A stretch of 32,069 nucleotides of DNA from Deltaproteobacteria bacterium YD0425bin51 (GTDB taxonomy: Bacteria; Desulfobacterota; Desulfobacteria; Desulfobacterales; YD0425bin51). The first letter of the stretch is position 1. Every line of letters starts with the position of its first letter. The stretch spans positions 1 through 32,069 of the forward strand of contig PDZS01000055.1 in the NCBI GenBank assembly GCA_002753225.1. Direction: 5' to 3'. Shown here in pieces: positions 1 to 8,108 of this stretch. The notes beneath the pieces are model-generated. The model saw nothing but the letters and a program-made list of their open reading frames with translations. It had not been told where the DNA came from and made no database searches. The translations under genes and the position numbers were made by a program.

Positions 1-1476
1 AAAGCAGCAATGGATAAATCTCATCTTGAAAATCTTGTAAAGCAAGCTATAGAATTAAAAAGTTTTCAAGAATCAAAAGACGATGTGTCATCTCTTCCAA
101 CTCTTGAAATATCTGATATATCACCTGATGTTATATGTATAAAACCATCTTATGAAACAGTTACATATACATGCTATGAACAGCCCACATCTGGTATTTG
201 TTATTTTACAAGCGTTTTTGGAATAGGGAATGTTTCAATTGAGCTTATACCTCTTATCAATTTTTTTTGCTATGCAGTTACTAAAATGGGAACTAAAAAA
301 AGAAATTACGTAGAAATGGCAAGACTTATTGATAGTTATACAGGAGGCACTTTTGCATCTGCAAATGTTAGTATTAGTTATGATGAAAAAGGAGATTGTC
401 TACCATTCATAAGTTTTAGCTCCAAATGTTTAAATAGAAATATCAACAAGATGTTTGATATAATATCAGAATTTTACTTTGATTTTGATTTTTCTAATAT
501 AGATAGATTGAGAAATATTTTTAAAGAATATAGAGCAGCAATGGAATACAGTATTATTGAAAGCGGCCATAAATATGCAACAAACTTAGCTTCAAGAATA
601 TTCTCAAAGGCATCTTTTTTATCTGAGATTTGGAGCGGCATTCATCAGCTAAAAATGATAAAACAAATAGAACTTTCAGATGAAAGCTTAAAAAATCTTT
701 CTGAAAAACTCTTTATAATTGCTGATAAAGTATTTAAGTCAAATGGATTTAAAATAGCTCTTGTTGGAGAACAAAGTTCTTTAGATAAAGCAAAAGATAA
801 TATAAAAGCAATTCATGAAGGATTGGGCATAGACAATAAAAATAGCTTTTATGCACCAGATATAAATCTTTCTACTGAAAGTATTAAAGAAGGCTGGATT
901 ATAGCATCACAAGTTTCATTTGTAGCAAAAATTTTTGAGACAGCCAGAATGTCACATGAAGATGCGCCTGTTTTATCTGTTATTAGCAGAATGCTTAAAC
1001 TTCTTTATTTACATCGTGAAATTCGTGAAAAAGGAGGAGCTTACGGTGGATATTCTACTTATACTGCGGAAGATGGTCTTTTTGCTTTTGCATCTTATAG
1101 AGATCCGCATATAATATCTACTTTAAAAACATATGACAACGCTGTAGATTTTATTAATAATCCTCAAAATTACAGTGACGAAGATATTAAAGAAGCTATT
1201 TTACAAGTATGCGCAACTATTGATAAACCTGATTCACCAGGAATTGCTGCTAAAAAAGCTTTTTATAGAAAACTTATGTTTTTATCAGATGATATTCGTA
1301 TTAACTTTAAGCAAAAACTTTTGTCTTTAAAAAAAGAGGATGTTACGAAAGTTGCTCAAAAATACTTTGGAAAAAAAGAGAAAAAAGAAGGTATTGTAGT
1401 TATATCCAGTGAAGAAAAATTAAAAGAAGCAAATGAAAAATTATTAAATAATCCCTTTAAATTAAATCTTATATAA
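1..1476 (+). CDS. M16C (PreP-like) metallopeptidase, C-terminal part
   Basis: This is the C-terminal half of a presequence-protease/insulinase-type zinc peptidase, which degrades peptides inside a two-halved chamber. The reading frame is open back to base 1, so the first Met at base 10 is internal and the gene is cut by the window edge. The visible 488 residues contain the M16C signature near the end of the second half: REKGGAYGG at about residues 337-345, followed by GLFAFASYRDP. The HxxEH zinc-binding motif belongs to the N-terminal half and would lie outside the window; family members are about 970 residues. The DUF2520 gene follows after 6 bases, so the two are probably co-transcribed. 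The family call is firm; the exact subfamily is less sure. Confidence 0.88.
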   Translation, partial: KAAMDKSHLENLVKQAIELKSFQESKDDVSSLPTLEISDISPDVICIKPSYETVTYTCYEQPTSGICYFTSVFGIGNVSIELIPLINFFCYAVTKMGTKKRNYVEMARLIDSYTGGTFASANVSISYDEKGDCLPFISFSSKCLNRNINKMFDIISEFYFDFDFSNIDRLRNIFKEYRAAMEYSIIESGHKYATNLASRIFSKASFLSEIWSGIHQLKMIKQIELSDESLKNLSEKLFIIADKVFKSNGFKIALVGEQSSLDKAKDNIKAIHEGLGIDNKNSFYAPDINLSTESIKEGWIIASQVSFVAKIFETARMSHEDAPVLSVISRMLKLLYLHREIREKGGAYGGYSTYTAEDGLFAFASYRDPHIISTLKTYDNAVDFINNPQNYSDEDIKEAILQVCATIDKPDSPGIAAKKAFYRKLMFLSDDIRINFKQKLLSLKKEDVTKVAQKYFGKKEKKEGIVVISSEEKLKEANEKLLNNPFKLNLI

Positions 1477-1482
1477 ACCATT

Positions 1483-2343
1483 ATGAAACCTTTATTTGCA
1501 ATAATTGGTTGTGGAAAAGTTGGAACTGCACTTGGTAAATTTTTAAAAAATTGTGGATATATTCCTTTCGGCGTGGCAAGTAAAAGCCTTTCTTCTGCAA
1601 AAAAAACAGGAGAAATTATTGGAACTAGCTTCTATACTGATAATCCTCTTGAAATAACAATTAAATCAGATATTGTTTTTATAACAACACCAGATATAAT
1701 TATTTCTAAACTTTGTGATGAAATTTCTAATAACAAGGGATTTCGAGAAGGAACTTTTGTGTTTCATTGCAGCGGTTCAATATCATCTCTTGCTCTGTCT
1801 TCTGCAAAATCATGCGGGGCAATAATTGGTTCTATTCATCCTTTGCAGAGTTTTGCCTCAAAAGAAAACTTAACAAATCCTTTTGAGGATATAATAATAG
1901 CTATAGAAGGAGAAAAAGAGGCTGTAGAAAGAGCAAAAATAATTAGTATGGATTTAGGCGCAAGAGCCATTAATATAGAAACATCAGCCAAAACATTATA
2001 TCATGCTGCAGCAGTTATATCCTCAAATTATCTTGTAACAATAATAGATGCTGCTTTTCAGTTATTAGAAGCTTCAGGGATATCTAAAGATGATGCTTTT
2101 AATGTTTTATGTCCGCTTATTAAAGGAACGCTTTCAAATATTGAAAAAATAGGTACAATAAATGCCTTAACAGGTCCTATTTCCAGAGGAGATATAAACA
2201 CTGTTGAAAGGCATTTATCTGAAATTAATTCAAAATTACCACAACTGACTTCCCTTTATAAAACACTTGGACTTTATACTGTAGAAATTGCAAAAAAAAA
2301 CATTGGGTCATCAAAAGATAGGTTAAAACATCTCTTTCAATAA
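1483..2343 (+). CDS. Rossmann-fold / DUF2520 domain protein
   Basis: This is an NAD(P)-binding oxidoreductase-like protein of the DUF2520 family, whose substrate is not known. The N-terminus carries a dinucleotide-binding loop (IIGCGKVGTALG, residues 7-18). The middle has the family features HCSGS and GSIHPLQSF, and a helical C-terminal half (LYHAAAVISSNYLV) resembles the dimerisation domain of 6-phosphogluconate or ketopantoate reductase-like enzymes. At 286 residues the length is normal. It starts 6 bases after the peptidase and its 3' end overlaps the convergent panB by 7 bases. DUF2520 proteins sometimes sit next to panB or panC, and the tail-to-tail position here fits that, but a role in pantothenate synthesis is only a guess. 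Confidence 0.85.
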   Translation: MKPLFAIIGCGKVGTALGKFLKNCGYIPFGVASKSLSSAKKTGEIIGTSFYTDNPLEITIKSDIVFITTPDIIISKLCDEISNNKGFREGTFVFHCSGSISSLALSSAKSCGAIIGSIHPLQSFASKENLTNPFEDIIIAIEGEKEAVERAKIISMDLGARAINIETSAKTLYHAAAVISSNYLVTIIDAAFQLLEASGISKDDAFNVLCPLIKGTLSNIEKIGTINALTGPISRGDINTVERHLSEINSKLPQLTSLYKTLGLYTVEIAKKNIGSSKDRLKHLFQ

Positions 2344-3125
2344 CAGTGTTCTTTTGTTGGAAAATTTTGGGATACTACGTCGTCAACATAATTCTTGATG
2401 GCATTTTTTGCCACATCCCTCAAATTTGTGTACTGTTTTACGAATTTTGGAATATGTCTGTCATGCATTCCCAAAAGATCATGTAAAACCAAAACCTGAC
2501 CATCACAAGAAGGACCAGCGCCAATTCCTATTGTTGGTATGTAAAGCGCTTTTGTTATTTTTGCAGCAATATCTGATGGAATACCTTCTAAAACAACTGA
2601 GAAAGCACCTGCTGTCTGAACTTCCAAAGCGTCACTCATAAGCTTTTCTTCATCTCTCTGAACTTTATACCCGCCCATTTGATGAATATATTGTGGAGTT
2701 AGTCCTATGTGTGCCTGTACAGGTATACCTACTTTTGAAATTGCAGATATAATTTTAGCTACTGCAGCTCCACCTTCTAATTTAACAGCAGTAGCATTGG
2801 CTTCTTTTAAAAAACGACCAGCATTAAAAATTGCATCTTCTATACTAGTCTGATAAGACATAAAAGGCATATCACCTATAACCATTGCACATTTGGAAGC
2901 ATCTGCAACTATACGAGTATGATAAATCATCTCATCCATTGAAACAGAGAGGGTATTAGCTTTTCCTTGTATAACCGTTCCTAAAGAATCACCAACTAAT
3001 ATAATGTGTACTCCTGCTTCATCAAGCATTTTTGCAAAAGGGTAATCATACGCTGTGAGTACAACTATTTTCTCTCCTTTTTCTTTCATCTTATAAAGAT
3101 TTGGAACTGTAATTTGTGATTTCAT
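2337..3125 (-). CDS. panB: 3-methyl-2-oxobutanoate hydroxymethyltransferase
   Basis: This is ketopantoate hydroxymethyltransferase, which transfers a hydroxymethyl group from methylene-tetrahydrofolate to 2-oxoisovalerate in the first step of pantothenate and coenzyme A synthesis. The protein is a cytoplasmic TIM barrel of 262 residues, the usual length. Visible family motifs are LTAYDYP (23-29), VGDSLG (44-49) and GDMPFMSY (84-91), with the metal-binding Asp46 and Asp85, then KLEGG with Glu117. The start is an ATG preceded by AAGGAG at 7 bases. It lies 19 bases after comF and is the last gene of the rlmB-icd-comF-panB run. No panC is in the window. Its stop lies inside the end of the convergent DUF2520 gene and I see no terminator. 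Confidence 0.96.
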   Translation of the reverse strand: MKSQITVPNLYKMKEKGEKIVVLTAYDYPFAKMLDEAGVHIILVGDSLGTVIQGKANTLSVSMDEMIYHTRIVADASKCAMVIGDMPFMSYQTSIEDAIFNAGRFLKEANATAVKLEGGAAVAKIISAISKVGIPVQAHIGLTPQYIHQMGGYKVQRDEEKLMSDALEVQTAGAFSVVLEGIPSDIAAKITKALYIPTIGIGAGPSCDGQVLVLHDLLGMHDRHIPKFVKQYTNLRDVAKNAIKNYVDDVVSQNFPTKEHCY

Positions 3126-3144
3126 AAATGCTCCTTTTTAAAAT

Positions 3145-3936
3145 TTAGTTTGTAGCAATAGCTAGGGTTAAAACATTAACTTCAGTAGCTCCTTTTGAAA
3201 TTAAAATTCTTGCACATTCATTGGCTGTTGCTCCAGTAGTATATACATCGTCTATCAAAAGAATTTTTTTATCTTTAATTATTGAAGAATCAATGATTGT
3301 AAAAGCTTCATAAATATTATTTATCCGCTCTATTTTTCCTAGACCAACCTGAGGCCTTGTGTAACGTTTTCTTACAAGGTTATCACGATCTATAATTATA
3401 TTTAGCATATTCGTCCAGTTTTGTATAAGCAAAAATGCCTGATTAAAACCGCGACTTCTAAATCTTTTTTTATGTAATGGAACAGGAATAATAATATCTA
3501 TTTTTTCATTTTTAAAGTATTTCAAAAAGGTGTAGAAAAGTAAACTGCTAAGAGGTAATTTAAGCTGTAATTTCCCCTTATATTTGAAACAGTGTATAGC
3601 TTTCATAAGAGAATTATCATAAACGCCTAAAGCACGAACTGAATTTAAATATTTTCCTGAAGATGAATACATATAAGGTTCAGCAGGGATAAAACTTGAC
3701 TCACATTTAGAACATAAAAATTGTCCCATCTTATTTTTGAAATAGGCCCTATCATTTAAATTCATAGGGTCTATTTCTTCAGTCTCTTTTTTAAAATAAA
3801 AAAAAGCACCGCAAGATAAACAGATTGTAGGAAAAAGGGCTTTTTCCCAAGAATCATATAAGATGTTCAGAAATGGCCTTAGCAAATTCTGAACATTTAA
3901 CTTCCCTTGCTCCTTTAATTTGACGGGCAAGATCAT
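3145..3936 (-). CDS. ComF family phosphoribosyltransferase-like protein
   Basis: This is a ComF-type protein: an N-terminal zinc ribbon followed by a type I phosphoribosyltransferase fold. In naturally competent bacteria ComF supports DNA uptake; in others its role is unclear. Two CxxC pairs are visible (CLSCG and CSKCE), then IIPVPLHKKRFRSRGFNQA and the PRPP-binding loop ILLIDDVYTTGATANE near the C-terminus. Taking the first ATG (3936) gives 263 residues but an 83-base overlap with the end of icd. No ATG lies between there and the first Cys pair, only a TTG at 3885 and a CTG, neither with a clear ribosome site, so the start is uncertain. The first ATG has only a weak, distant AAGG. Translation is probably coupled to icd. 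Confidence 0.9.
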   Translation of the reverse strand: MILPVKLKEQGKLNVQNLLRPFLNILYDSWEKALFPTICLSCGAFFYFKKETEEIDPMNLNDRAYFKNKMGQFLCSKCESSFIPAEPYMYSSSGKYLNSVRALGVYDNSLMKAIHCFKYKGKLQLKLPLSSLLFYTFLKYFKNEKIDIIIPVPLHKKRFRSRGFNQAFLLIQNWTNMLNIIIDRDNLVRKRYTRPQVGLGKIERINNIYEAFTIIDSSIIKDKKILLIDDVYTTGATANECARILISKGATEVNVLTLAIATN

Positions 3937-5077
3937 AGGTGACTATACCTTCTTGTATTGTTTGAGTAAGTGCTTTTTTAATTAAATTGGAAGCTTCTTT
4001 CCAACCCATATAATCTAACATCATAGTAGCTGAGAGTATTAAAGAACTTGGATTTACCTTATCTTGATTTGCATATTTTGGAGCTGTTCCGTGTGTTGCT
4101 TCAAAAACAGCACAAGAATCTCCAATATTTGCCCCTGGTGCCATTCCAAGACCTCCTACTTGAGCAGCTAGTGCATCAGATATATAATCGCCATTTAAAT
4201 TTGGGGTGGCAATCACATGGTATTCTTCAGGTCTTAGTAAAACCTGTTGAAATAACATATCAGCAATCCGATCTTTTATTATTATTTTTCCTTCTGGCAT
4301 CTTTCCATTATATTTATCATGAAGTTCGCTTTCAGTAATAGTACCACTTAAAAACTTTTCTTTTGCAACTTCATAGCCCCATTTAGCAAAAGATCCTTCA
4401 GTAAATTTCATTATATTACCTTTGTGCATAAGGGTTACACTAGGCAGCTTATTATCTATGGCATATTTGATAGCTCTGGAAACAAGCCTTTTTGTGCAAT
4501 GTTCACTTATTGGTTTTATTCCAATACCAGCATCATCTGGTACATTTATTCCCATATTTTCTCGAAGAAAGTTAATTATAGATTTTGCATGTTCACTTTT
4601 AGATTCCCATTCAATTCCAGCATAAACGTCTTCTGTATTTTCTCTAAAAACAACCATATCAACTTTTTCAGGATATTTCATTGGGCTTGGAACAGGATTT
4701 ATATATTTTACAGGTCTTATACAAGCATAAAGGTCTAGCTCCTGACGAATAGTAACATTTAAACTTCTAATTCCCTTTCCAACAGGAGTTGTTAGCGGAC
4801 CTTTTATTGCAACTACATAGGATTTGATAGTATCTAAACTATTTCTCGAAAGATATTCACCTGTTCTTTTGTATCCTTTTTCACCTACATAAAGCTCAAA
4901 CCATTTGATTTTTCTATTATTACCGTAAGCCTTATCAATTGCAGCATCTACAACTAAACGAGTAGCACACCAAATATCAGGACCTATCCCATCACCCTCT
5001 ATATAAGGAATAATAGTAAAATCAGGGACATTTAATCTTCCATCAGAACTCTTTGAAATTTTTTTGTACTCCGACAT
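3854..5077 (-). CDS. icd: NADP-dependent isocitrate dehydrogenase
   Basis: This is isocitrate dehydrogenase, which oxidatively decarboxylates isocitrate to 2-oxoglutarate in the TCA cycle and supplies NADPH. The protein has 407 residues and is the dimeric E. coli-like type. The substrate loop GIRSLNVTIRQ (102-112) includes the Ser equivalent to the phosphorylatable Ser113 of E. coli. VVFRENTEDVYAG follows. The cofactor pocket has HGTAPKYANQDKVNP with the Lys-Tyr pair and, near the C-terminus, VTYDLARQ, whose Tyr and Arg mark NADP rather than NAD use. It starts 6 bases after the rlmB stop and its last 83 bases overlap the annotated comF start. The assignment is firm. Confidence 0.97.
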   Translation of the reverse strand: MSEYKKISKSSDGRLNVPDFTIIPYIEGDGIGPDIWCATRLVVDAAIDKAYGNNRKIKWFELYVGEKGYKRTGEYLSRNSLDTIKSYVVAIKGPLTTPVGKGIRSLNVTIRQELDLYACIRPVKYINPVPSPMKYPEKVDMVVFRENTEDVYAGIEWESKSEHAKSIINFLRENMGINVPDDAGIGIKPISEHCTKRLVSRAIKYAIDNKLPSVTLMHKGNIMKFTEGSFAKWGYEVAKEKFLSGTITESELHDKYNGKMPEGKIIIKDRIADMLFQQVLLRPEEYHVIATPNLNGDYISDALAAQVGGLGMAPGANIGDSCAVFEATHGTAPKYANQDKVNPSSLILSATMMLDYMGWKEASNLIKKALTQTIQEGIVTYDLARQIKGAREVKCSEFAKAISEHLI

Positions 5078-5083
5078 ACTCTT

Positions 5084-5836
5084 TTATACAATTCCTCCTT
5101 TTACTTTTCTTTGTCTAAATGCTTCATACATTGCAATTCCTCCAGCAACAGATGCATTTAATGATTCTATTTCCCCCAACTGTGGAATATATGCTAAATA
5201 ATCACATTCTTTTTTTATAAGTGGACGAATTCCTTTTCCTTCACTACCTATAATAATAGCAATAGGACCTGTCAAATCAACATCATATATAGACTTATCC
5301 CCTAACTTGTCCATACCCACTACCCAAAAATCCATACTTTTAAGTTTTTTAATAGAATTAGTTATATTTGTTACTTTAGAAATTTTCATATGTTCTATAG
5401 CTCCAGCAGAAGCCTTTGACACTGCAGGAGTTGGAGATACAGATCTATCTTTAGGAATTATAACAGATTCTATTCCAAGGCAAACCGCTGTTCTTACTAA
5501 AGCTCCTAGATTATTTGGGTCAACTATGCTATCTAAAATCAAAAAAATAGGTGCAACATTATTTAATCCATCTAAAATATCATAAAAATCAAATATGGGA
5601 TAAACGTCTACTTTAGCTGCAATTCCTTGGTGTTCATCTGTTTTTGCCAAATTTTTTAAAATATTAATAGGTATTGATTTAATAGGGACTGATTGTTCTG
5701 TAGCTTTTACTACTATATTTTCAAAGCGTTGTATTATATTATCTTTTTCAGCTATATAAATCTCATAAATATTTCTACGTTTAGCCTTTAACGCTTCAAA
5801 AACAGGATGAATTCCATAAATTATTTCTGTATTCAC
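5084..5836 (-). CDS. rlmB: TrmH/RlmB-type 23S rRNA (guanosine-2'-O)-methyltransferase
   Basis: This is a SPOUT-class RNA 2'-O-ribose methyltransferase; the RlmB family modifies G2251 (E. coli numbering) of 23S rRNA. I place the start at the GTG at 5836, because GGAG lies 8 bases upstream and the protein then begins with the family N-terminus (NTEIIYGIHPVFEALK). A longer frame back to 5986 exists but encodes a Cys-rich, implausible extension over a hairpin. The resulting 250 residues match the family length. An N-terminal L30e-like substrate-binding domain is followed by the three SPOUT knot motifs: LDSIVDPNNLGALVRTA, IIIGSEGKGI and LNASVAGGIAMYEA. It leads the operon continuing into icd. RlmB is likelier than other TrmH relatives, but the target base is inferred. 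Confidence 0.93.
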   Translation of the reverse strand: MNTEIIYGIHPVFEALKAKRRNIYEIYIAEKDNIIQRFENIVVKATEQSVPIKSIPINILKNLAKTDEHQGIAAKVDVYPIFDFYDILDGLNNVAPIFLILDSIVDPNNLGALVRTAVCLGIESVIIPKDRSVSPTPAVSKASAGAIEHMKISKVTNITNSIKKLKSMDFWVVGMDKLGDKSIYDVDLTGPIAIIIGSEGKGIRPLIKKECDYLAYIPQLGEIESLNASVAGGIAMYEAFRQRKVKGGIV

Positions 5837-5871
5837 AAAAAATTCTCCAATTTTTAAATAATTTAAACCCG

Positions 5872-5905
5872 TGCAACAAAAGTTTAAAAAGCAACTTTTG
5901 TTGCA
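5872..5905. promoter_or_regulatory. Long perfect hairpin in rlmB leader with alternative short stem
   Basis: Bases 5872-5884 and 5893-5905 are perfect inverted repeats of 13 bases around an 8-base loop (TGCAACAAAAGTT and its complement). The right arm itself contains GCAAC-TTTT-GTTGC (5891-5904), a short self-complementary stem that cannot form together with the long one. The element lies 36 bases upstream of the rlmB GTG in the rlmB 5' leader. No T-run follows on the minus strand, so it is not a standard terminator. A second small inverted repeat (AGCAA/TTGCT, 5939-5954) and the palindrome GTTTAAAC (5977-5984) lie further out. Function is unknown: a leader structure or a dispersed palindromic repeat are both possible. 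The rest of 5906-6076 is AT-rich with nothing else I can name. Confidence 0.5.
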
Positions 5906-6076
5906 TATATAACATCTCAATAATACTCCAATATACATAGCAATGCAAGTTGCTTTACTATTATCTTTTTTGCAAGGTTTAAACAATTAAATCATATTAA
6001 ATATGCTTTAAATTAAATAACTTAATATTTAGGTACATTTTTTGCATTGCTTCTTATAGAATATGATTTATGAATA

Positions 6077-6105
6077 TTGACATAGCCTAACATGATAATT
6101 ATAAT
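6077..6105 (+). promoter_or_regulatory. Consensus sigma-70 promoter of the small secreted protein gene
   Basis: TTGACA at 6077-6082 and TATAAT at 6100-6105 match both sigma-70 consensus boxes exactly and are separated by the optimal 17 bases. Transcription would begin near 6112, giving a leader of about 48 bases that ends with AAAGGAG (6148-6154), 6 bases before the ATG at 6161. Such a perfect promoter with a strong ribosome site predicts high, largely constitutive expression. No operator-like repeat overlaps it. Confidence 0.85.
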
Positions 6106-6160
6106 ATTGTTTTTAATTAGATAATTTCATCCTAGTATTATTAGGAGAAAGGAGTTTAAA

Positions 6161-6628
6161 ATGAAGGATATAATGGTATTATTGGTTGTAATGAGCTTAA
6201 TATTTCTTCCCATTATAGGAAATGCAGAGTTAAAAGATATGTCTGACGAACAAATGGGAACTGTAACAGGTCAAGCAGGTTTTAGTAATTCTGCTGATTT
6301 TGAAAAAGTATTTAATGCAATAGCTGGAGCAATTCAGCAAGGTGCTCAAGAAACTGCTAAAGCAAAATTTGATGAAGCTTTTGCACTAAACGGAGATCAA
6401 AAAGGTCCCAAAAAACTAGGTTTTGATCAAGCATTTAAAAAGACAGAAGATGGTAAAATGGAGATGAGCCGTGATGTAAATTTGAATATTGAAATGAAAG
6501 ATGTTAGCTTTGATCAGGCTTTTTCTAAAGTTACTGGGGTTGATTTAGGCATAGGAAATGCCTTAGGCATAAATAGTAAAATGGATGTAAAGGTAACTGG
6601 TAAAATTAGGGTTACAACTCGTTTCTAA
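6161..6628 (+). CDS. Small secreted protein of unknown function with FD(E/Q)AF repeats
   Basis: This is a 155-residue exported protein that I do not recognise beyond a short motif. A signal peptide is clear: MKDIM, a hydrophobic stretch, then a GNA-E cleavage site after residue 22. The mature N-terminus (LKDMSDEQMGTVTGQAG, 24-40) resembles the leading motif of some exported proteobacterial proteins described under DUF6160, of unknown role. The motif FDEAF or FDQAF occurs three times (70-74, 88-92, 117-121), and the rest is charged with no cysteine. The gene is alone between its own consensus promoter and a strong terminator, which suggests an abundant envelope or extracellular protein. It could be a structural or adhesive component, but nothing in the sequence proves that. 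Confidence 0.85.
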   Translation: MKDIMVLLVVMSLIFLPIIGNAELKDMSDEQMGTVTGQAGFSNSADFEKVFNAIAGAIQQGAQETAKAKFDEAFALNGDQKGPKKLGFDQAFKKTEDGKMEMSRDVNLNIEMKDVSFDQAFSKVTGVDLGIGNALGINSKMDVKVTGKIRVTTRF

Positions 6629-6659
6629 ATAACGTTAATATTTCTCCTTTCATAAGCTG

Positions 6660-6691
6660 AACCCCTTCCTAATTAAGGAAGGGGTTTTTTT
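6660..6691 (+). terminator. Rho-independent terminator
   Basis: An 11-base-pair stem (6660-6670 with 6676-6686, core CCCCTTCCT/AGGAAGGGG) with a 5-base loop is followed by seven T residues from 6685. It ends the transcript of the small secreted protein gene, whose stop codon is about 30 bases upstream. On the opposite strand the hairpin is not followed by a T-run, so it probably does not act well for the convergent gene at 6696. Confidence 0.92.
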
Positions 6692-6695
6692 ATTT

Positions 6696-7493
6696 TTATT
6701 TTTTTGTCAGCCTTTCATCTGAAACCCAGAGTAACCAATTGTACTGCTTTTCAGTAAAGTTGCTCTTTTTTCCTTCTATAAAAGTCTTTAGTTCACCTGG
6801 ATTATTAAATACAACAGAATAAAAGCCTCTAGCAAAAGGTCCATGCCCTATTAGCGAAATAACACCTTCTCCTTCTACTCCAACCATAATTTCATGATTA
6901 TAATATATTTTAGCATTTCCAGATTCTGATACACTCCCATATTTTTCTATTTGCATACTTCTATAAGTCAATATTCCAACAACTAATAAAAGAGCTAAAA
7001 TAATTCCTGTCATATACTTTGCCATTTGGCTATATATAAAAGGATAATAAAAATCTTTATAGTTAAATGGTATATGCCGCCTTATAGCATTTGTAATATC
7101 TTTTTGTTTAGCCAAAACTGCTTGCACTACCTTTCCAGTATAATGATCAATGTCTGATATGGCTTCACCATCAAGAGGGTTAACCATTGCAAGCTTTAAT
7201 ACATTATTATTTTCTATAGCAACAGGAAAAACGCTATATTTACGACATAAGTACCTTGGGACTAAATTGATAGCATTACTATTAAACTCTCTGTCAATAT
7301 TGCATAACGGTATATCATGCTGATCTGAGAGAGCTTCAAGAAGCTGATCATCTGTAATAACTCCCATTTTTATTAAAATATGACCTAACCTACGATCTCC
7401 ACTAGTTTGAATTCGGAGTGCAGCTTCAAGTTGTTCCTGAGTTACAAGTCTTTTCTGAACTAAAATTTCACCCAGTGTTTGCTTTTTTGTCAT
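6696..7493 (-). CDS. Membrane-anchored MshEN (GspE/PilB N-terminal) domain protein
   Basis: Residues 1-140 form an MshEN-type domain as found at the N-terminus of type II secretion and type IV pilus ATPases (LGEILVQKRLVTQEQLEAAL, then LGHILIKMGVITDDQLLEAL). In some pilus ATPases this domain binds cyclic di-GMP. No ATPase domain follows. Instead there is one transmembrane segment (about 161-178, MTGIILALLLVVGILTYR) and an 85-residue soluble C-terminal part that I cannot assign. The domain is therefore probably cytoplasmic with the tail outside. A good ribosome site (AGGAGG, 6 bases before ATG) is present, 33 bases after gmk, so it may be co-transcribed with that operon. A role as a c-di-GMP-responsive envelope protein is inference. 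Confidence 0.8.
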   Translation of the reverse strand: MTKKQTLGEILVQKRLVTQEQLEAALRIQTSGDRRLGHILIKMGVITDDQLLEALSDQHDIPLCNIDREFNSNAINLVPRYLCRKYSVFPVAIENNNVLKLAMVNPLDGEAISDIDHYTGKVVQAVLAKQKDITNAIRRHIPFNYKDFYYPFIYSQMAKYMTGIILALLLVVGILTYRSMQIEKYGSVSESGNAKIYYNHEIMVGVEGEGVISLIGHGPFARGFYSVVFNNPGELKTFIEGKKSNFTEKQYNWLLWVSDERLTKK

Positions 7494-7526
7494 GTAATCC
7501 TCCTAAGCTTATTTTTTTTGGGTTAT

Positions 7527-8102
7527 TTAAGATTTAACACTATGTTTTTCAAAAATAGCCACAAGTTCATTAAAAGCAATAGATAAGTTATCATTTATAA
7601 CAATATATTTATATATACTACTTTGAGCCATTTCATTTTGAGCATTAATTATACGTTTTTCAATAATTTCCATTGAATCTGTTTTCCTTTTTAATAATCT
7701 TTCTCTTAAAACATCAATAGAAGGAGGCTTAATAAAAATAGTGATACTATTTTTAAAAATTTCTAAAACTTGCTTAGTGCCTTGAACATCAATGTCTAAA
7801 AGAATATTGTGCTTCAAGTTTAACGCTTTATTTAAAAAGTCATAACATGTACCGTAATAATTCCCATGAACCTCAGCCCATTCAGCCCATTGCTGTTTTT
7901 TTATTCCGCATATAAAATCATCTTTTGATATAAAATTGTAATCAACACTATTTATTTCTCCATTACGAGGCTCCCTAGTAGTATAAGAAACTGAAAAAAT
8001 CAAATTTGGAAATCTCTCTAAAAGCATTTTACAAAGCGTTGTTTTTCCTGTCCCTGATGGAGCTGATACAATAAATAATTGCCCTTTACTATTACTTTCC
8101 AT
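7527..8102 (-). CDS. gmk: Guanylate kinase
   Basis: This enzyme phosphorylates GMP to GDP using ATP, an essential nucleotide-recycling step in the cytoplasm. The 191-residue protein has the P-loop SAPSGTGKTT (13-22) and the GMP-binding stretch SVSYTTREPRNGE, then WAEVHGNYYGT and LLDIDVQGTKQV, all characteristic. It is slightly shorter than the E. coli enzyme. It starts 6 bases after the DUF370 gene and belongs to the yicC-remA-gmk group. Confidence 0.97.
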   Translation of the reverse strand: MESNSKGQLFIVSAPSGTGKTTLCKMLLERFPNLIFSVSYTTREPRNGEINSVDYNFISKDDFICGIKKQQWAEWAEVHGNYYGTCYDFLNKALNLKHNILLDIDVQGTKQVLEIFKNSITIFIKPPSIDVLRERLLKRKTDSMEIIEKRIINAQNEMAQSSIYKYIVINDNLSIAFNELVAIFEKHSVKS

Positions 8103-8108
8103 ATTATC

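Noticed and set aside
5837..5986. N-terminal extension of rlmB back to the ATG at 5986
   Set aside because: The extra 50 residues are Cys-rich and unlike the family, and they lie over the hairpin. The GTG at 5836 has a good GGAG site and gives the usual length.
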